A stretch of 45,305 bases of DNA from Acidimicrobiaceae bacterium (GCA_003166375.1 PMVZ01000249.1:8247-53551); one strand, 5' to 3'. Counted from the first letter of the stretch, positions 1 to 8,476 are shown. Notes: a model not told the origin generated them from the sequence alone. Translations and numbers: made by a program.

Positions 1-2
1 GG

Positions 3-1490
3 CCACCCGTTGATCCTCTAGCTTTGGCTCTCGCCACATCGCAGCTCTACGGCCATGGCATCTATCTAGGGTCCTCGCTCGGGGCTCGAAGCGCCCCTGT
101 GTTCGCCCGCCCGCAGGACGGCGTGCTCTTGTTGGGACCACCACGTTCGGGAAAGACGGCTGCCGTCGTAGTTCCGAACGTTCTCGCGGCTTGCGGCCCG
201 GTGATCGCAGCCTCCACCAAGGCCGACGTCCTTGCCTCGACCTGGGCGGCCCGGTCCCGTGTCGGCCCTGTACTGCTCTTCGACCCCAGCGGCTCGGTGC
301 CTTGTCCGCCAGGAGTAGAACCGGTTGGCTGGTCGCCACTCGCTCTCGCAGGCACCTGGGACGGAGCGGTCCTCGTCGCCGAGTCCATGGTTCGGGCCGC
401 GCGCCCAGGATCCGATCGAGGCGAAGCATCGCACTGGAGCGAACGAGCAGGGGCGCTCCTCGCCGCCGTCTTCCATGCAGGAGCGCTCGAGCAACGGCCG
501 GTCCAAGACGTGCTTGCCGCCGTCAACCGCCACGATCCCGACGAGGCGCGGGCCTCGCTCGCGCGTCACGGTGCCGATCGGGCACTCGATCTCCTGGAGG
601 GCATCGTCGCCACCGAAGGGCGGGAACAAAGCGGGATATGGTCCACGGCCTCAGGTGTGCTCGCCGGTTATCGGACCGATGCCGCTCTCGCCTCGGCACA
701 AGGCCGGATGCTCGATGCGGCCGAGCTCGTGGGCAGCCGGACGACGCTGTATGTCTGCGCCGGCAGCGATCATCAAAGACTCGCCGCTCCTCTCGTCGCA
801 GGACTGCTCCGCGAAGTGCGCTCGGCCGTCTATCACCGCTCGCTGACCGCGATCGTGGCGGGGTCCGCCGATGGCGGCGATGCCTGGACTCGAGCGGCTC
901 GGGCACCTTCAGGGCCTCCCCTTCTTCTCGTGCTCGACGAATTGGCGAACATCGCGCCCCTCCACGACCTCCCGACGCTCGTTGCGGAGGGTGGCAGTCA
1001 AGGTGTCGTGACGCTGGCCTGCCTGCAGGACCTTGCTCAGGCCCGGGCGCGCTGGGACCGCGAGGCGGACGGGTTCCTGTCGTTGTTCGGGACAAAGATC
1101 GTGTTTCCGGGCATCGGCGACACTCGGACCCTCGAGGCCGTCTCTCTCCTCGCCGGCGAGCACGAGGTGCCCACGATCTCGGTCACCCGCGGGCCACGCC
1201 GCAACGGGCTGCGCGCCTTTGGGAAGGGCACGACCCGGACCGTGTCGATGCGCAAGGACCGCATCCTTCCTGTCGACGCCATCGCCCGGGGGCATCCTGG
1301 ATGCGTGCTCGGCGTCGAGGGCGCCGAGCCTGGTTTCCTTCAGATGACGCCGTGGTACTCGAGCTCACCGTGGCGCGAAGCGGTCACCGACGGCCGAGCG
1401 CGCGCTCTGAAGCGGCACGGTGTGGTCATGTCCCCTGCCCCGGTCCGGGCGGTCACGGCAGGTCGCGACCGGACAGTCGGCTTGCACTGA
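3..1490 (+). CDS. Type IV coupling protein (VirD4/TraG/TraD family), 5' partial
   Basis: This is a hexameric DNA-pumping ATPase of the inner membrane that couples a relaxase-DNA complex to a type IV secretion channel. Counting from the TTG at 24, Walker A (GPPRSGKT) is at residues 38-45 and Walker B (LLLVLDE) at about 300-306. It is followed by the conserved ANIAPLHDLPTLVAEGGSQG stretch and a TraM-recognition-like region ending in LFGTKIVFPG. The reading frame is open to the left edge (at least seven more codons), and the N-terminal membrane helices usual in this family are missing, so the true start lies upstream of the window. It converges on the MOBF relaxase, its expected partner, with 76 bases between the stops. 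No other secretion genes are visible. Family assignment is firm; the exact start is unknown. Confidence 0.9.
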   Translation, partial: PPVDPLALALATSQLYGHGIYLGSSLGARSAPVFARPQDGVLLLGPPRSGKTAAVVVPNVLAACGPVIAASTKADVLASTWAARSRVGPVLLFDPSGSVPCPPGVEPVGWSPLALAGTWDGAVLVAESMVRAARPGSDRGEASHWSERAGALLAAVFHAGALEQRPVQDVLAAVNRHDPDEARASLARHGADRALDLLEGIVATEGREQSGIWSTASGVLAGYRTDAALASAQGRMLDAAELVGSRTTLYVCAGSDHQRLAAPLVAGLLREVRSAVYHRSLTAIVAGSADGGDAWTRAARAPSGPPLLLVLDELANIAPLHDLPTLVAEGGSQGVVTLACLQDLAQARARWDREADGFLSLFGTKIVFPGIGDTRTLEAVSLLAGEHEVPTISVTRGPRRNGLRAFGKGTTRTVSMRKDRILPVDAIARGHPGCVLGVEGAEPGFLQMTPWYSSSPWREAVTDGRARALKRHGVVMSPAPVRAVTAGRDRTVGLH

Positions 1491-1566
1491 TCAGTCCGCA
1501 CTGCGTTCCCACTCGCCGCAGGACCAGAGCAGGTCACGCGACGCGAGCCGGGAGGCGTGATGCCCC

Positions 1567-3942
1567 TCAGCGAGCCCGGCCCGGCGCCTCCGGCGTGCGG
1601 CGACCCACCGCCGGCACCGGCCGTTCGATCGTGCGGACGGCGTTGCGAAGCTTGAGCCTCGTCTCTGCCACGTCGCCGGCGGCAGCAAGCCCGAGGGATC
1701 GCAGCGTGGTTCGATCGCCGACGGCGTGCTCTTGGTCGTCGATCGACCAGCGGCGGCGGAAGGCCTCGATCGCCGTCGCTCCGTCGCGCCATGCCGAGCG
1801 ATCCGAACCGCTCGACCGAGTCGCCCCGAGCTCGGAGACGAGGTATCGCGGCCGGGCAACCTCTGCTGCTCGGCCGAGCCGCTCGGCCACTGAGCACTGT
1901 GGCGAGACGATCGCGACATGGACACATTCTCCGGGCGCGAGATCCGTGACACCGTTCGGCAGCGAGCCCAGCACAACGAGCTGGCCACACGGGTCTGAGC
2001 CTGTACGCCACCCCGCCAGCCGGCTCGCCAGCCGGCGCGCCTCGACTACCTCGTCGGGTGAGCCACCGGCGTCGCGGACCGAGGCACGCAACGAGGCGAC
2101 GACCGCGTCGTCGCTCGCGACGACAAGCGGCCGTTGCCCCGACGCTCGGCCCCGCTGCCATGTCGTCAGCAGTGCTTCGCGCGCGGCGGGGCCGTCAGCG
2201 ACGACGAGGACCTCGCGACCAGCAAAACAATGGCTTTCCGGCGCAACCAGCCCGCGCCCAGGGACGCTTGGCACATCAGAGCTAGCACCGGGCGCGAACA
2301 AAGCGAGGTCGGGCGCAAGGACCGCGGCCGTGCCGAATCGGGCGTCGAGCCCCGCCGATGGGGCGAACAGGATCACCCGGCCTCCTCCGGCCAACGACGA
2401 CCCGACGACCGACGAGAGCTCCCATGGCCCCATGCGTTGCGCCTCGGCCACTACGACGACGCCGGTCCTGGCGCAACCCGGCGGCACGTCGGCGACCGCC
2501 GCCGTCTCGATGCCGGTGACCGACTCGAACGAGGCCGCGGCCTGGCGTCCGGGCGCGACCGCGACGACAGGCGCGCACGGGCTGGACGAGAGCCCGCCGA
2601 TCGCGTCGAGCGCCGGAAGCCTCCGACCGGGGCGATAGGCGAGGAGCTCAACTGTCTCCGGGTGGTCGCGTACGAGCCTCGTGAGACTTTCGTGGATCTC
2701 GAGAACCGCAGGAGTCGTGTACACCGGCTCGACGACACCTCCCGGGATCCCCCGTCCAGAGGTGTTCTTGAGGACCCGGCCGAACGGGCGGGAGGTCGTC
2801 GGGACCGGGATGACGCGTCCCTCGGCCAGGAGCGCTCCCACGTCGCGCTCGACCTCGGTGACCGGTGCACCAGACGGCAAGGACGCACAGCGCGCCCGAA
2901 TGAGATCGCCTCGCCGGCACGTGCCGTCCCGGGCGGCAACGCCCTGCTCGCCGAGCGCTCGCTCGGCCCAGCGGTCCTCGAGGCGGGCGTCGGACTCACC
3001 CCTGGCGACCGGTTCGGGCCCGGTGGCACGCGACCGCCGGACGACGGCGCCAAGCCGGGCGTCGGACACACCGAGCCGGTACGAGCGCTCGCGCCAGCCC
3101 ACCACGAGGTCGTCGTAGGGGGTCCCCAGATCCTTGTCCGGCCTAGTCCTCACCGAAGCGATGCGTGCAGCTCGCGGACCGGACTGACCCGCTTGGGCGA
3201 GGGCGGTCTCGATCTCGGCCGAGCGGCGGGAGAAGGCTCGCCTCACGCCCGGGTCGATTCCGGCGAGGTCGGCCCAAGCACCTTGGAGCTCGCGCCACGA
3301 GACACCCAGGCGGCCCGTGAGCTCGGAGCGCAACTGCGTCTCGTAGAGGTCCCGGGCCGTGCCCAGCTCGAGGAACAGCCCACGCGCGTCGAGTGCCGAC
3401 CAGCGACCGTCCGGTCCCGGTGCCAGGTTCGCGACGAGCACGTGGCTGTGAAGGTGGGGGTCGGGCGCGCGGCTGATTCTGTGGAGAAACGCCGCGGCCA
3501 CAAAGCCGCCGGCCGGGATCGAGGACGCTGCTTCGCCGCGTGCCAGGCGGCGCCGGACGCGGGCGCCACAGCGCTCCAGATACCCGAGCGCGGCCGCTGC
3601 GGCTTCCTCGTGGCCAGCGCGTACCTGCGTTCGCACGTCCTCGGGACCTAGCGCATGCAGCACGCTCACCGACTTCGGGGTCGAGTACGTGCAGTCATAG
3701 GCGGCCACGCGAACCCTGTCGTGATGCGCAGAGAGCACCTCGCCCGTGACCGGGTCGACGCCGGTGAGCAGCACACGCAATCCGGGGCCGTCCACCGTCC
3801 CGGCGAGGCCGAGCGCCGCAGCCGCCTGCCCGAGCCAACGCCCTTCGGGCTCGGCGAGGACACCGGCTTCCTCCCGGCCGGAGGCCACGGTCGCCAAGTA
3901 GTAGTCCTCCCTGCCGCGAGCCAGCTTGGCGACGCTCAGCAC
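1567..3942 (-). CDS. MOBF-type (TrwC/TraA) conjugative relaxase with degenerate helicase half
   Basis: This relaxase should nick and covalently bind the transferred strand at an origin of transfer. The N-terminal 300 residues are a TrwC domain: candidate catalytic tyrosines Y14/Y15 (REDYYLATV), the YDCTYSTPKSVSVL motif near 82-95, and the metal-binding triad H163, H165, H167 (DPHLHSHVLVAN). The usual YTTP linker follows near 408. The second half resembles the RecD-like helicase, but the Walker A position reads AVAPGRQAAAS (461-471), without the GKT/S, and the DEAQ box reads AEAQ (about 499-502), so ATPase activity is probably lost. The start is GTG at 3942 with only a weak ribosome site. Length (791 aa) is shorter than typical TrwC/TraI. 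It lies 53 bases downstream of the PafBC gene on the same strand and could be read from it. Confidence 0.88.
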   Translation of the reverse strand: MLSVAKLARGREDYYLATVASGREEAGVLAEPEGRWLGQAAAALGLAGTVDGPGLRVLLTGVDPVTGEVLSAHHDRVRVAAYDCTYSTPKSVSVLHALGPEDVRTQVRAGHEEAAAAALGYLERCGARVRRRLARGEAASSIPAGGFVAAAFLHRISRAPDPHLHSHVLVANLAPGPDGRWSALDARGLFLELGTARDLYETQLRSELTGRLGVSWRELQGAWADLAGIDPGVRRAFSRRSAEIETALAQAGQSGPRAARIASVRTRPDKDLGTPYDDLVVGWRERSYRLGVSDARLGAVVRRSRATGPEPVARGESDARLEDRWAERALGEQGVAARDGTCRRGDLIRARCASLPSGAPVTEVERDVGALLAEGRVIPVPTTSRPFGRVLKNTSGRGIPGGVVEPVYTTPAVLEIHESLTRLVRDHPETVELLAYRPGRRLPALDAIGGLSSSPCAPVVAVAPGRQAAASFESVTGIETAAVADVPPGCARTGVVVVAEAQRMGPWELSSVVGSSLAGGGRVILFAPSAGLDARFGTAAVLAPDLALFAPGASSDVPSVPGRGLVAPESHCFAGREVLVVADGPAAREALLTTWQRGRASGQRPLVVASDDAVVASLRASVRDAGGSPDEVVEARRLASRLAGWRTGSDPCGQLVVLGSLPNGVTDLAPGECVHVAIVSPQCSVAERLGRAAEVARPRYLVSELGATRSSGSDRSAWRDGATAIEAFRRRWSIDDQEHAVGDRTTLRSLGLAAAGDVAETRLKLRNAVRTIERPVPAVGRRTPEAPGRAR

Positions 3943-3995
3943 CCGCCCTGATTACGCGCAGGGCTGACCGCACGACCTACCGAATGGGGGCGCGA

Positions 3996-6098
3996 CTACT
4001 GCTGGTTGTAGCGCGCCAAGGCCCGCCGGGCAGCCCTCGCCCCCGCGTCGACAAGGGCCGGCGGGTCGATCACCTCGGCCTCGGGCCCGAGCAGCAGGAG
4101 CAGGCGGCCGAACCAGCCCTCCGCGTCGCTGACCGGGATGGTCGCCATGAGACGGCCTTCCCCGATCTCCTCGAGGCCGTCGGTGACGAGCCCTTCCACG
4201 GCAAAACGCGCCTCGGACGGCAACACGATCGTCGCCACCACCGCCTCGGACGCGCCGAGGAAGGCCTCGGGCCGTGACAGCGCCTCACGCTCGGGCTCCG
4301 AGAGCGAACCGACATTCTCTGCACGCCGCCCGGTCGGCCGTACGGCCTGCACGCGATCGACCTGGAAGCGCCGCAGGCCATTCGCCCTGTGGCACCACCC
4401 GTCGAGATACCACTTGCCTTCTCGGACAACGACCTGGTACGGGTCGACGAGGCGGGTCGAAGGCTCTGTCGCGGACGCGCCGAAGTAGTCGATCTCGACC
4501 TGCTCACCGGAGGCGACCGCCGCCCGAAGCGGGCCCAGCGATGGCGACGAGTCGACTTCCACGGCGAGACGTGACGATCCGAGCACTGCCTCGAGCTTGG
4601 CGAGCGCGCTGGCAAGGTCCCCCTCGTCGTCTGCCCCTGGCACGGCGAGCAGCGCTCGGGCGGCCACGGCGAGGGCGAAGCCCTCCTCGGGCGTGAACCG
4701 GCGGGGATGCGCCAGCTCCCGCAGGCCCTCGGCTACAACCCGGTCCTCGTCGATCAACAGGTCGATCAGCTGGTCGGGCGTGTACGGCGGCACCCCGCAA
4801 CATGCTGCCAGCTCGAGGTCGTGGAGGAGCTCGGTCGAGCTGACCGAGAAACGGGCAGCCAGATCCGTAAGCCGCGCCTCGCCCACTCTCGCGAGGTACA
4901 CCAGAATTGCAAGCAGCCGGTTCAGCCGGTCGCCGGCCGTCGCCTGCGGCGTGGGCAGCGTTCGCTTCGGGGCCGGAGCGTGACCATCCAAGATGCCGGC
5001 CTCAAGCTGGGTCGTCGCATCCGTCGGGACCGACCGTGTCCCAGGCGAAGAATGGCGGATGCTCGCCGGGTCCGTTGCTCGCCGCGGGCGTGCCACCAGA
5101 TCTTCGAGCCGCCGGACGACCACCGCACGCAGGTCCGGGGGGGCCAGCACCTCGGCGGTGTCGCCGAGACCGATGACCCAGTCGACAAACCTGCTCTGTT
5201 CAGGGGTGACAATCCGCAGGCGCGCGGCGCCGGACGGCTCCCAGGCCTGCAACGAACCGGCGCCGAGCGTGCCAACCACGCTCCGGGCGAGCCGCGCGTC
5301 GACGACCATCGTCACTTCCACCGGGGCGGGCTCACAACCCTCGGCCTCCTCGCCACGTGGACCGGCTGGCCTGGATCCGAGTTGCCAAGGGAGGAAGCGC
5401 ACGGCTTCGGGCAAGTCGAATCCCGCCGGCAGCTCGAAGGCCTCTAACTCCCCGAGTACCGGCGCGTCCTCGAAGCGGTCGACCCTGAACCTACGGAGCG
5501 CTTCGTCGGGCGCGGTCCTGTCGCGTCCGACGAGGTACCAGGCCGTGAACTTGAACGTGAGCCCATACGGCTCTACTTCGCGGCGCCGGCCCCGGTAGCC
5601 GAAGCGCACGATCGCCCGGTCGCGCACGGCTTGGTGGAGAGGACCGAGAGCGGGCAGCGACGGCAGGACGGCAATCGGAGGGAGCCCCGGTTCGGGGACT
5701 TCTCCCGTCGCGCCGAGCTTGGCCACCGCGTCTCGGCCTGCGGCGCCGCCGAGTTGCACCGCGGCGACAGCGAAGCTCAGAGCCTGCTCCTCATCCGGGT
5801 CGAGGCGAAGCTCGGGAAGGTAGTAGTCCTCCGGGTGAATGCGGTATCCGAGCTGATCCTCGCCTGCCAAAGTCTCGACGCTGATCGGGATCCCGAGCGC
5901 ACGAAGCGCTCGCTTGTCGCGTTCGAAGGCTTGGCGGCTTGCCTCCTTGCCTTGGGGGTAGCCCACCACCGTCGAGGCGATCTCGCGCAAGGAAAGTGGG
6001 CGTGACGCCTCGAGGAGCACCAGGACCAGGTTCGTCATCCGTTCGAGCCGGTCGGCTCTTGCTGCGGTCGCCACCTGTTGCATGGTAGGCCGAGACAA
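3996..6098 (-). CDS. pafBC: Fused PafB-PafC WYL-domain transcriptional activator
   Basis: PafBC is the main transcriptional activator of the mycobacterial LexA-independent DNA-damage response. Here the two proteins are fused into 700 residues. The N half begins with a winged helix (ERMTNLVLVLLEASRPLSLR) and contains the typical FERDKRALRALGIP segment, followed by a WYL core (FKFTAWYLVGRD). The C half repeats the plan: a winged helix (RLNRLLAILVYLA), PafC-like DLELAACCGVPPYTPDQLI, then a second WYL-type core (REGKWYLDGWCHRANGLRRF). The start is TTG at 6098 or ATG at 6083; the TTG is preferred because GGAGG lies 11 bases upstream. It starts 9 bases after the esterase stop, so the two are probably co-transcribed. 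pafA and proteasome genes, the usual neighbours, are absent. Confidence 0.88.
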   Translation of the reverse strand: MSRPTMQQVATAARADRLERMTNLVLVLLEASRPLSLREIASTVVGYPQGKEASRQAFERDKRALRALGIPISVETLAGEDQLGYRIHPEDYYLPELRLDPDEEQALSFAVAAVQLGGAAGRDAVAKLGATGEVPEPGLPPIAVLPSLPALGPLHQAVRDRAIVRFGYRGRRREVEPYGLTFKFTAWYLVGRDRTAPDEALRRFRVDRFEDAPVLGELEAFELPAGFDLPEAVRFLPWQLGSRPAGPRGEEAEGCEPAPVEVTMVVDARLARSVVGTLGAGSLQAWEPSGAARLRIVTPEQSRFVDWVIGLGDTAEVLAPPDLRAVVVRRLEDLVARPRRATDPASIRHSSPGTRSVPTDATTQLEAGILDGHAPAPKRTLPTPQATAGDRLNRLLAILVYLARVGEARLTDLAARFSVSSTELLHDLELAACCGVPPYTPDQLIDLLIDEDRVVAEGLRELAHPRRFTPEEGFALAVAARALLAVPGADDEGDLASALAKLEAVLGSSRLAVEVDSSPSLGPLRAAVASGEQVEIDYFGASATEPSTRLVDPYQVVVREGKWYLDGWCHRANGLRRFQVDRVQAVRPTGRRAENVGSLSEPEREALSRPEAFLGASEAVVATIVLPSEARFAVEGLVTDGLEEIGEGRLMATIPVSDAEGWFGRLLLLLGPEAEVIDPPALVDAGARAARRALARYNQQ

Positions 6099-6107
6099 CG
6101 AAAGGAC

Positions 6108-7328
6108 CTACCTCCCTACCTCCCGTTCCGCGGTCCGGGTCGCGACAATCCCGGCGGTGAAGCGCTCGAGGGCGTGCACGAAATGCACGGTCCTCGGCGA
6201 CCAGAAGTTGTCGAAGGCATGCTGGGTGAGCGGCAGCTCTACATACGCGACCGGCTGGGTGCTGCGGGCCCGCAACACAGCAACGAACGCGCGGGCACTC
6301 TGGACGGGGACGAGGACGTCGTTGCGGCCGTGGACAACGAGGAACGGGGGCGCTGACTCATTCACCCTCGAGATCGGCGATGCCGCCTCGAATGCCTCGG
6401 CAGCGCCCTGCTCGAACACTCGCCTTTCCAAGATCGGCGTGAGGTTGGCGTTCCCGATCTTCTCGGGGTCCACGAAGTCGTAGACGCCGTAGAGCGGGAT
6501 GCACGCCGCAACTGTGGTGTCCTCGTCTTCGAATCCGGGCTGCCAGGCCGGGTCGTTGGCTGTGAGCGCCACGAGGGCGGCGAGATGGCCGCCGGCCGAC
6601 CCGCCCGACAAGAACACGAGACGGGGATCGCCTCCGTACTCGGCGACGTGCTTCTTCACCCACGCGAGCGCCAGCTTGCAGTCGAGGACATGGCGTGGCC
6701 ACCTCGCCGTCGGGCTCAGAGCGTAGTTGGCGGTAACGCACACAAAGCCCTTCCCGGCGAGATGCTCGAGCATCGGGATGCCCTGCTCGCGCTTGTCCCC
6801 CATCACCCAGGCACCGCCGTGGAAGTACAAGAGCACCGGCGCTGCTACAGCCCTTTCAGGTCCGGCTTTGCGATAGATGTCGAGGCGATGGGCGTGACTT
6901 CCGTCGTCGGCATACGCGATGTTGCGAAGCCGTTCGACGCCTCTCGGCCGGATCGGCACAGCTACAACGACGCGGCGGGAGTGTTGCAGGCCCCAGCTCC
7001 ACCGCTGTGCGACCTGGCCCGCCTCGGCAAGCGCCGACTCGAAGCACCGACGCGATCGCAGACCGGAGGCGAACTGTGCCACGAGCCCCCCGCACGCCAT
7101 TGCTGCCAGCGCAAGGCCCACCCAGCCCGGCCAGCTCCCCAATCCACCCTCCAAACCACAACCGATCATCGCGCCGACAACGCCGGCGACGACGTGCAGT
7201 GGTGCCTCGCCGACGATCCAGCTCGGCACGAAAGAAAAGCTCGAACCCACCGGTCCGCGCAGCGGCAGAAGGGAGGTCAGCGAGAGCACGAGCGCCACCA
7301 CGCCGACCGCGAAGCACGCCCAATTCAC
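6108..7328 (-). CDS. Membrane-anchored alpha/beta hydrolase (HSL/BD-FAE-like esterase)
   Basis: This is a probable carboxylesterase acting at the membrane. About 90 N-terminal residues form hydrophobic segments (roughly 5-22, 43-60 and 66-88). The catalytic domain follows, with the oxyanion motif HGGAW (170-174), nucleophile S244 in GGSAGG, acid D337 in HGRND, and H370 in TQHAF. This is a complete catalytic triad of the hormone-sensitive-lipase type. The start is GTG at 7328. It is the first gene of a leftward set with pafBC. Its start is 26 bases from a DosR-box-like palindrome that may act in both directions. The physiological substrate cannot be told from sequence. Confidence 0.85.
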   Translation of the reverse strand: MNWACFAVGVVALVLSLTSLLPLRGPVGSSFSFVPSWIVGEAPLHVVAGVVGAMIGCGLEGGLGSWPGWVGLALAAMACGGLVAQFASGLRSRRCFESALAEAGQVAQRWSWGLQHSRRVVVAVPIRPRGVERLRNIAYADDGSHAHRLDIYRKAGPERAVAAPVLLYFHGGAWVMGDKREQGIPMLEHLAGKGFVCVTANYALSPTARWPRHVLDCKLALAWVKKHVAEYGGDPRLVFLSGGSAGGHLAALVALTANDPAWQPGFEDEDTTVAACIPLYGVYDFVDPEKIGNANLTPILERRVFEQGAAEAFEAASPISRVNESAPPFLVVHGRNDVLVPVQSARAFVAVLRARSTQPVAYVELPLTQHAFDNFWSPRTVHFVHALERFTAGIVATRTAEREVGR

Positions 7329-7352
7329 CCTGGCATGTTATCTGCGAGCACA

Positions 7353-7372
7353 GTAGGGACTTTCGGCCCTAG
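7353..7372 (+). promoter_or_regulatory. DosR/DevR-box-like palindrome with possible -10 at 7393-7398
   Basis: The core reads TAGGGACTTTCGGCCCTA (7354-7371), an imperfect palindrome matching the mycobacterial DosR consensus (GGGACT half site and its complement CCC). A CAAGAT hexamer at 7393-7398 would place the start of transcription near 7405 and the box centre near -42.5, a usual DosR activating position. The operon it precedes ends with a DosR-like regulator whose recognition helix matches that of DosR. The match to the consensus is seen directly; binding and start site are inferred. Confidence 0.6.
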
Positions 7373-7451
7373 GGTTCATGACGAGCCGCAGACAAGATGC
7401 GATGGGAACGTGACGGTCGTGAGTCACCTGTCAGTTGAGGGGGGAACGAAT

Positions 7452-7613
7452 TTGCTCGCAGCGCTCGTGCATCTAGGTGGGACAGGCAAGTACATCAGCT
7501 GGGGAGTCGTCCAGATCTCGCTCTCGAACCTGATCATCATCGCTGTGATGATCGTCATGCTCGTGGCCGCGATCGCGCTGCCGTTCCCCAAGCATGAAGC
7601 GAGGCGGAAATGA
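7452..7613 (+). CDS. Small single-pass membrane protein (53 aa) of the cytochrome b operon
   Basis: I do not recognise this protein by name. It has 53 residues: a short N-terminus with HLGGTGKYISWG, one strongly hydrophobic helix (about residues 26-44, LIIIAVMIVMLVAAIAL), and a basic tail (KHEARRK). The start chosen is TTG at 7452 because GAGGGGGG lies 7 bases upstream; an in-frame GTG at 7410 would add 14 residues. Its stop overlaps the cytochrome b start (ATGA at 7610-7613), so the two are translationally coupled. Position and form suggest a small subunit or assembly factor of a membrane complex, comparable to the tiny subunits of b6f complexes. That role is inference. Confidence 0.7.
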   Translation: MLAALVHLGGTGKYISWGVVQISLSNLIIIAVMIVMLVAAIALPFPKHEARRK

Positions 7614-8476
7614 GCACACCCTCGGTCGAGACTTTCGCCACCGTCGCTCAGAAGGGGACCTGGACCGGCAAGTTCCGCGAGAAGGCGGTCGAGGCGTTCC
7701 CACCGGACCGCTTGCTGCCGGACCGCCAACCCGCCTACGTCTCCTCGTGGGCCTACGTCTTCGGAGCCTTGTCCATCGGGGCGTTCATCGTCGTGCTGTT
7801 GTCCGGAGCCGTGCTCGCCGTCGAAGGCCCGGCATGGTGGCACAAGTCCAATGTCGGGTTGTTCGTGAACTCGCTGCACATGTGGAGCACCGAGTTCTTC
7901 TTCATGTTCATGGTCGTGCACCTCTGGGTCAAATTCTTCATGGCGGCGTGGCGCGGCCGGCGCAAGGCGACCTGGATCACCGGCGTGATCGCGTTCGCAG
8001 TCTCCATCGGGGCGGCGTTCACCGGTTATCTCTCCCAGCAGAACTTCGACTCGGAATGGATCGGCACCCAGGCGAAGGACGGCATCAACTCGACGGGCGC
8101 CGGTGCCTTCTGGAACGTTCTCAACTTCGGCCAGATGCTGATGTGGCACATCGTGCTGCTCCCGCTGGTCGTGGCGCTCGTGATCGGGCTCCACGTCCTG
8201 TTGGTCAGGCGCCGAGGCGTCGTCCCACCTTTCGCTCCGACCGAAGCTCAGCTCGCAAAGGCCGGGGTCTCCCTGACCACAACTGTCACGGCCGCGGCAT
8301 CCCTGCCGCTGGTGCAAGAACCGGTGGAACCTCTGCCAACCGAACAGCCCACGCCACAAGAGCCAGCGACCACGCCTGGCCTGCAGGAGCCGACGGCGCA
8401 ACCATCTCCTCTGCAGGAGCCACCGCCAGGGCTGCCGCAGGAGCCGTTGTGGAACCTGCCGGAGGACCCGTCATGA
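7610..8476 (+). CDS. Cytochrome b6-type di-haem b subunit (N-terminal cytochrome b domain)
   Basis: This is an integral membrane quinol-linked electron-transfer subunit with two b haems. Four hydrophobic helices span about 45-72, 84-111, 122-140 and 172-198. Haem ligands are H90 and H104 in one helix (SLHMWS...VVHLW) and H180 and H195 in another (MWH...GLH). There are 13 residues between the first pair and 14 between the second; the 14 spacing is typical of b6 rather than bc1 cytochrome b. The conserved RGRRKATWITG loop is present. There is no cysteine, so no b6f-type haem c-i. After residue 210 comes a Pro/Gln/Glu-rich tail with repeated QEP. No Rieske protein, cytochrome c1 or PetD is nearby. 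The start ATG overlaps the preceding stop, and the stop overlaps the next start. Confidence 0.88.
   Translation: MSTPSVETFATVAQKGTWTGKFREKAVEAFPPDRLLPDRQPAYVSSWAYVFGALSIGAFIVVLLSGAVLAVEGPAWWHKSNVGLFVNSLHMWSTEFFFMFMVVHLWVKFFMAAWRGRRKATWITGVIAFAVSIGAAFTGYLSQQNFDSEWIGTQAKDGINSTGAGAFWNVLNFGQMLMWHIVLLPLVVALVIGLHVLLVRRRGVVPPFAPTEAQLAKAGVSLTTTVTAAASLPLVQEPVEPLPTEQPTPQEPATTPGLQEPTAQPSPLQEPPPGLPQEPLWNLPEDPS

Noticed and set aside
191-2638. 815-residue open frame on the plus strand across the coupling protein and relaxase
   Set aside because: The product is arginine-rich and without motifs; it is the shadow of two genes with clear Walker and HLHSH motifs.
2134-3651. 505-residue open frame opposite the relaxase
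   Set aside because: It lies antisense to the TrwC domain and has no recognisable motif.
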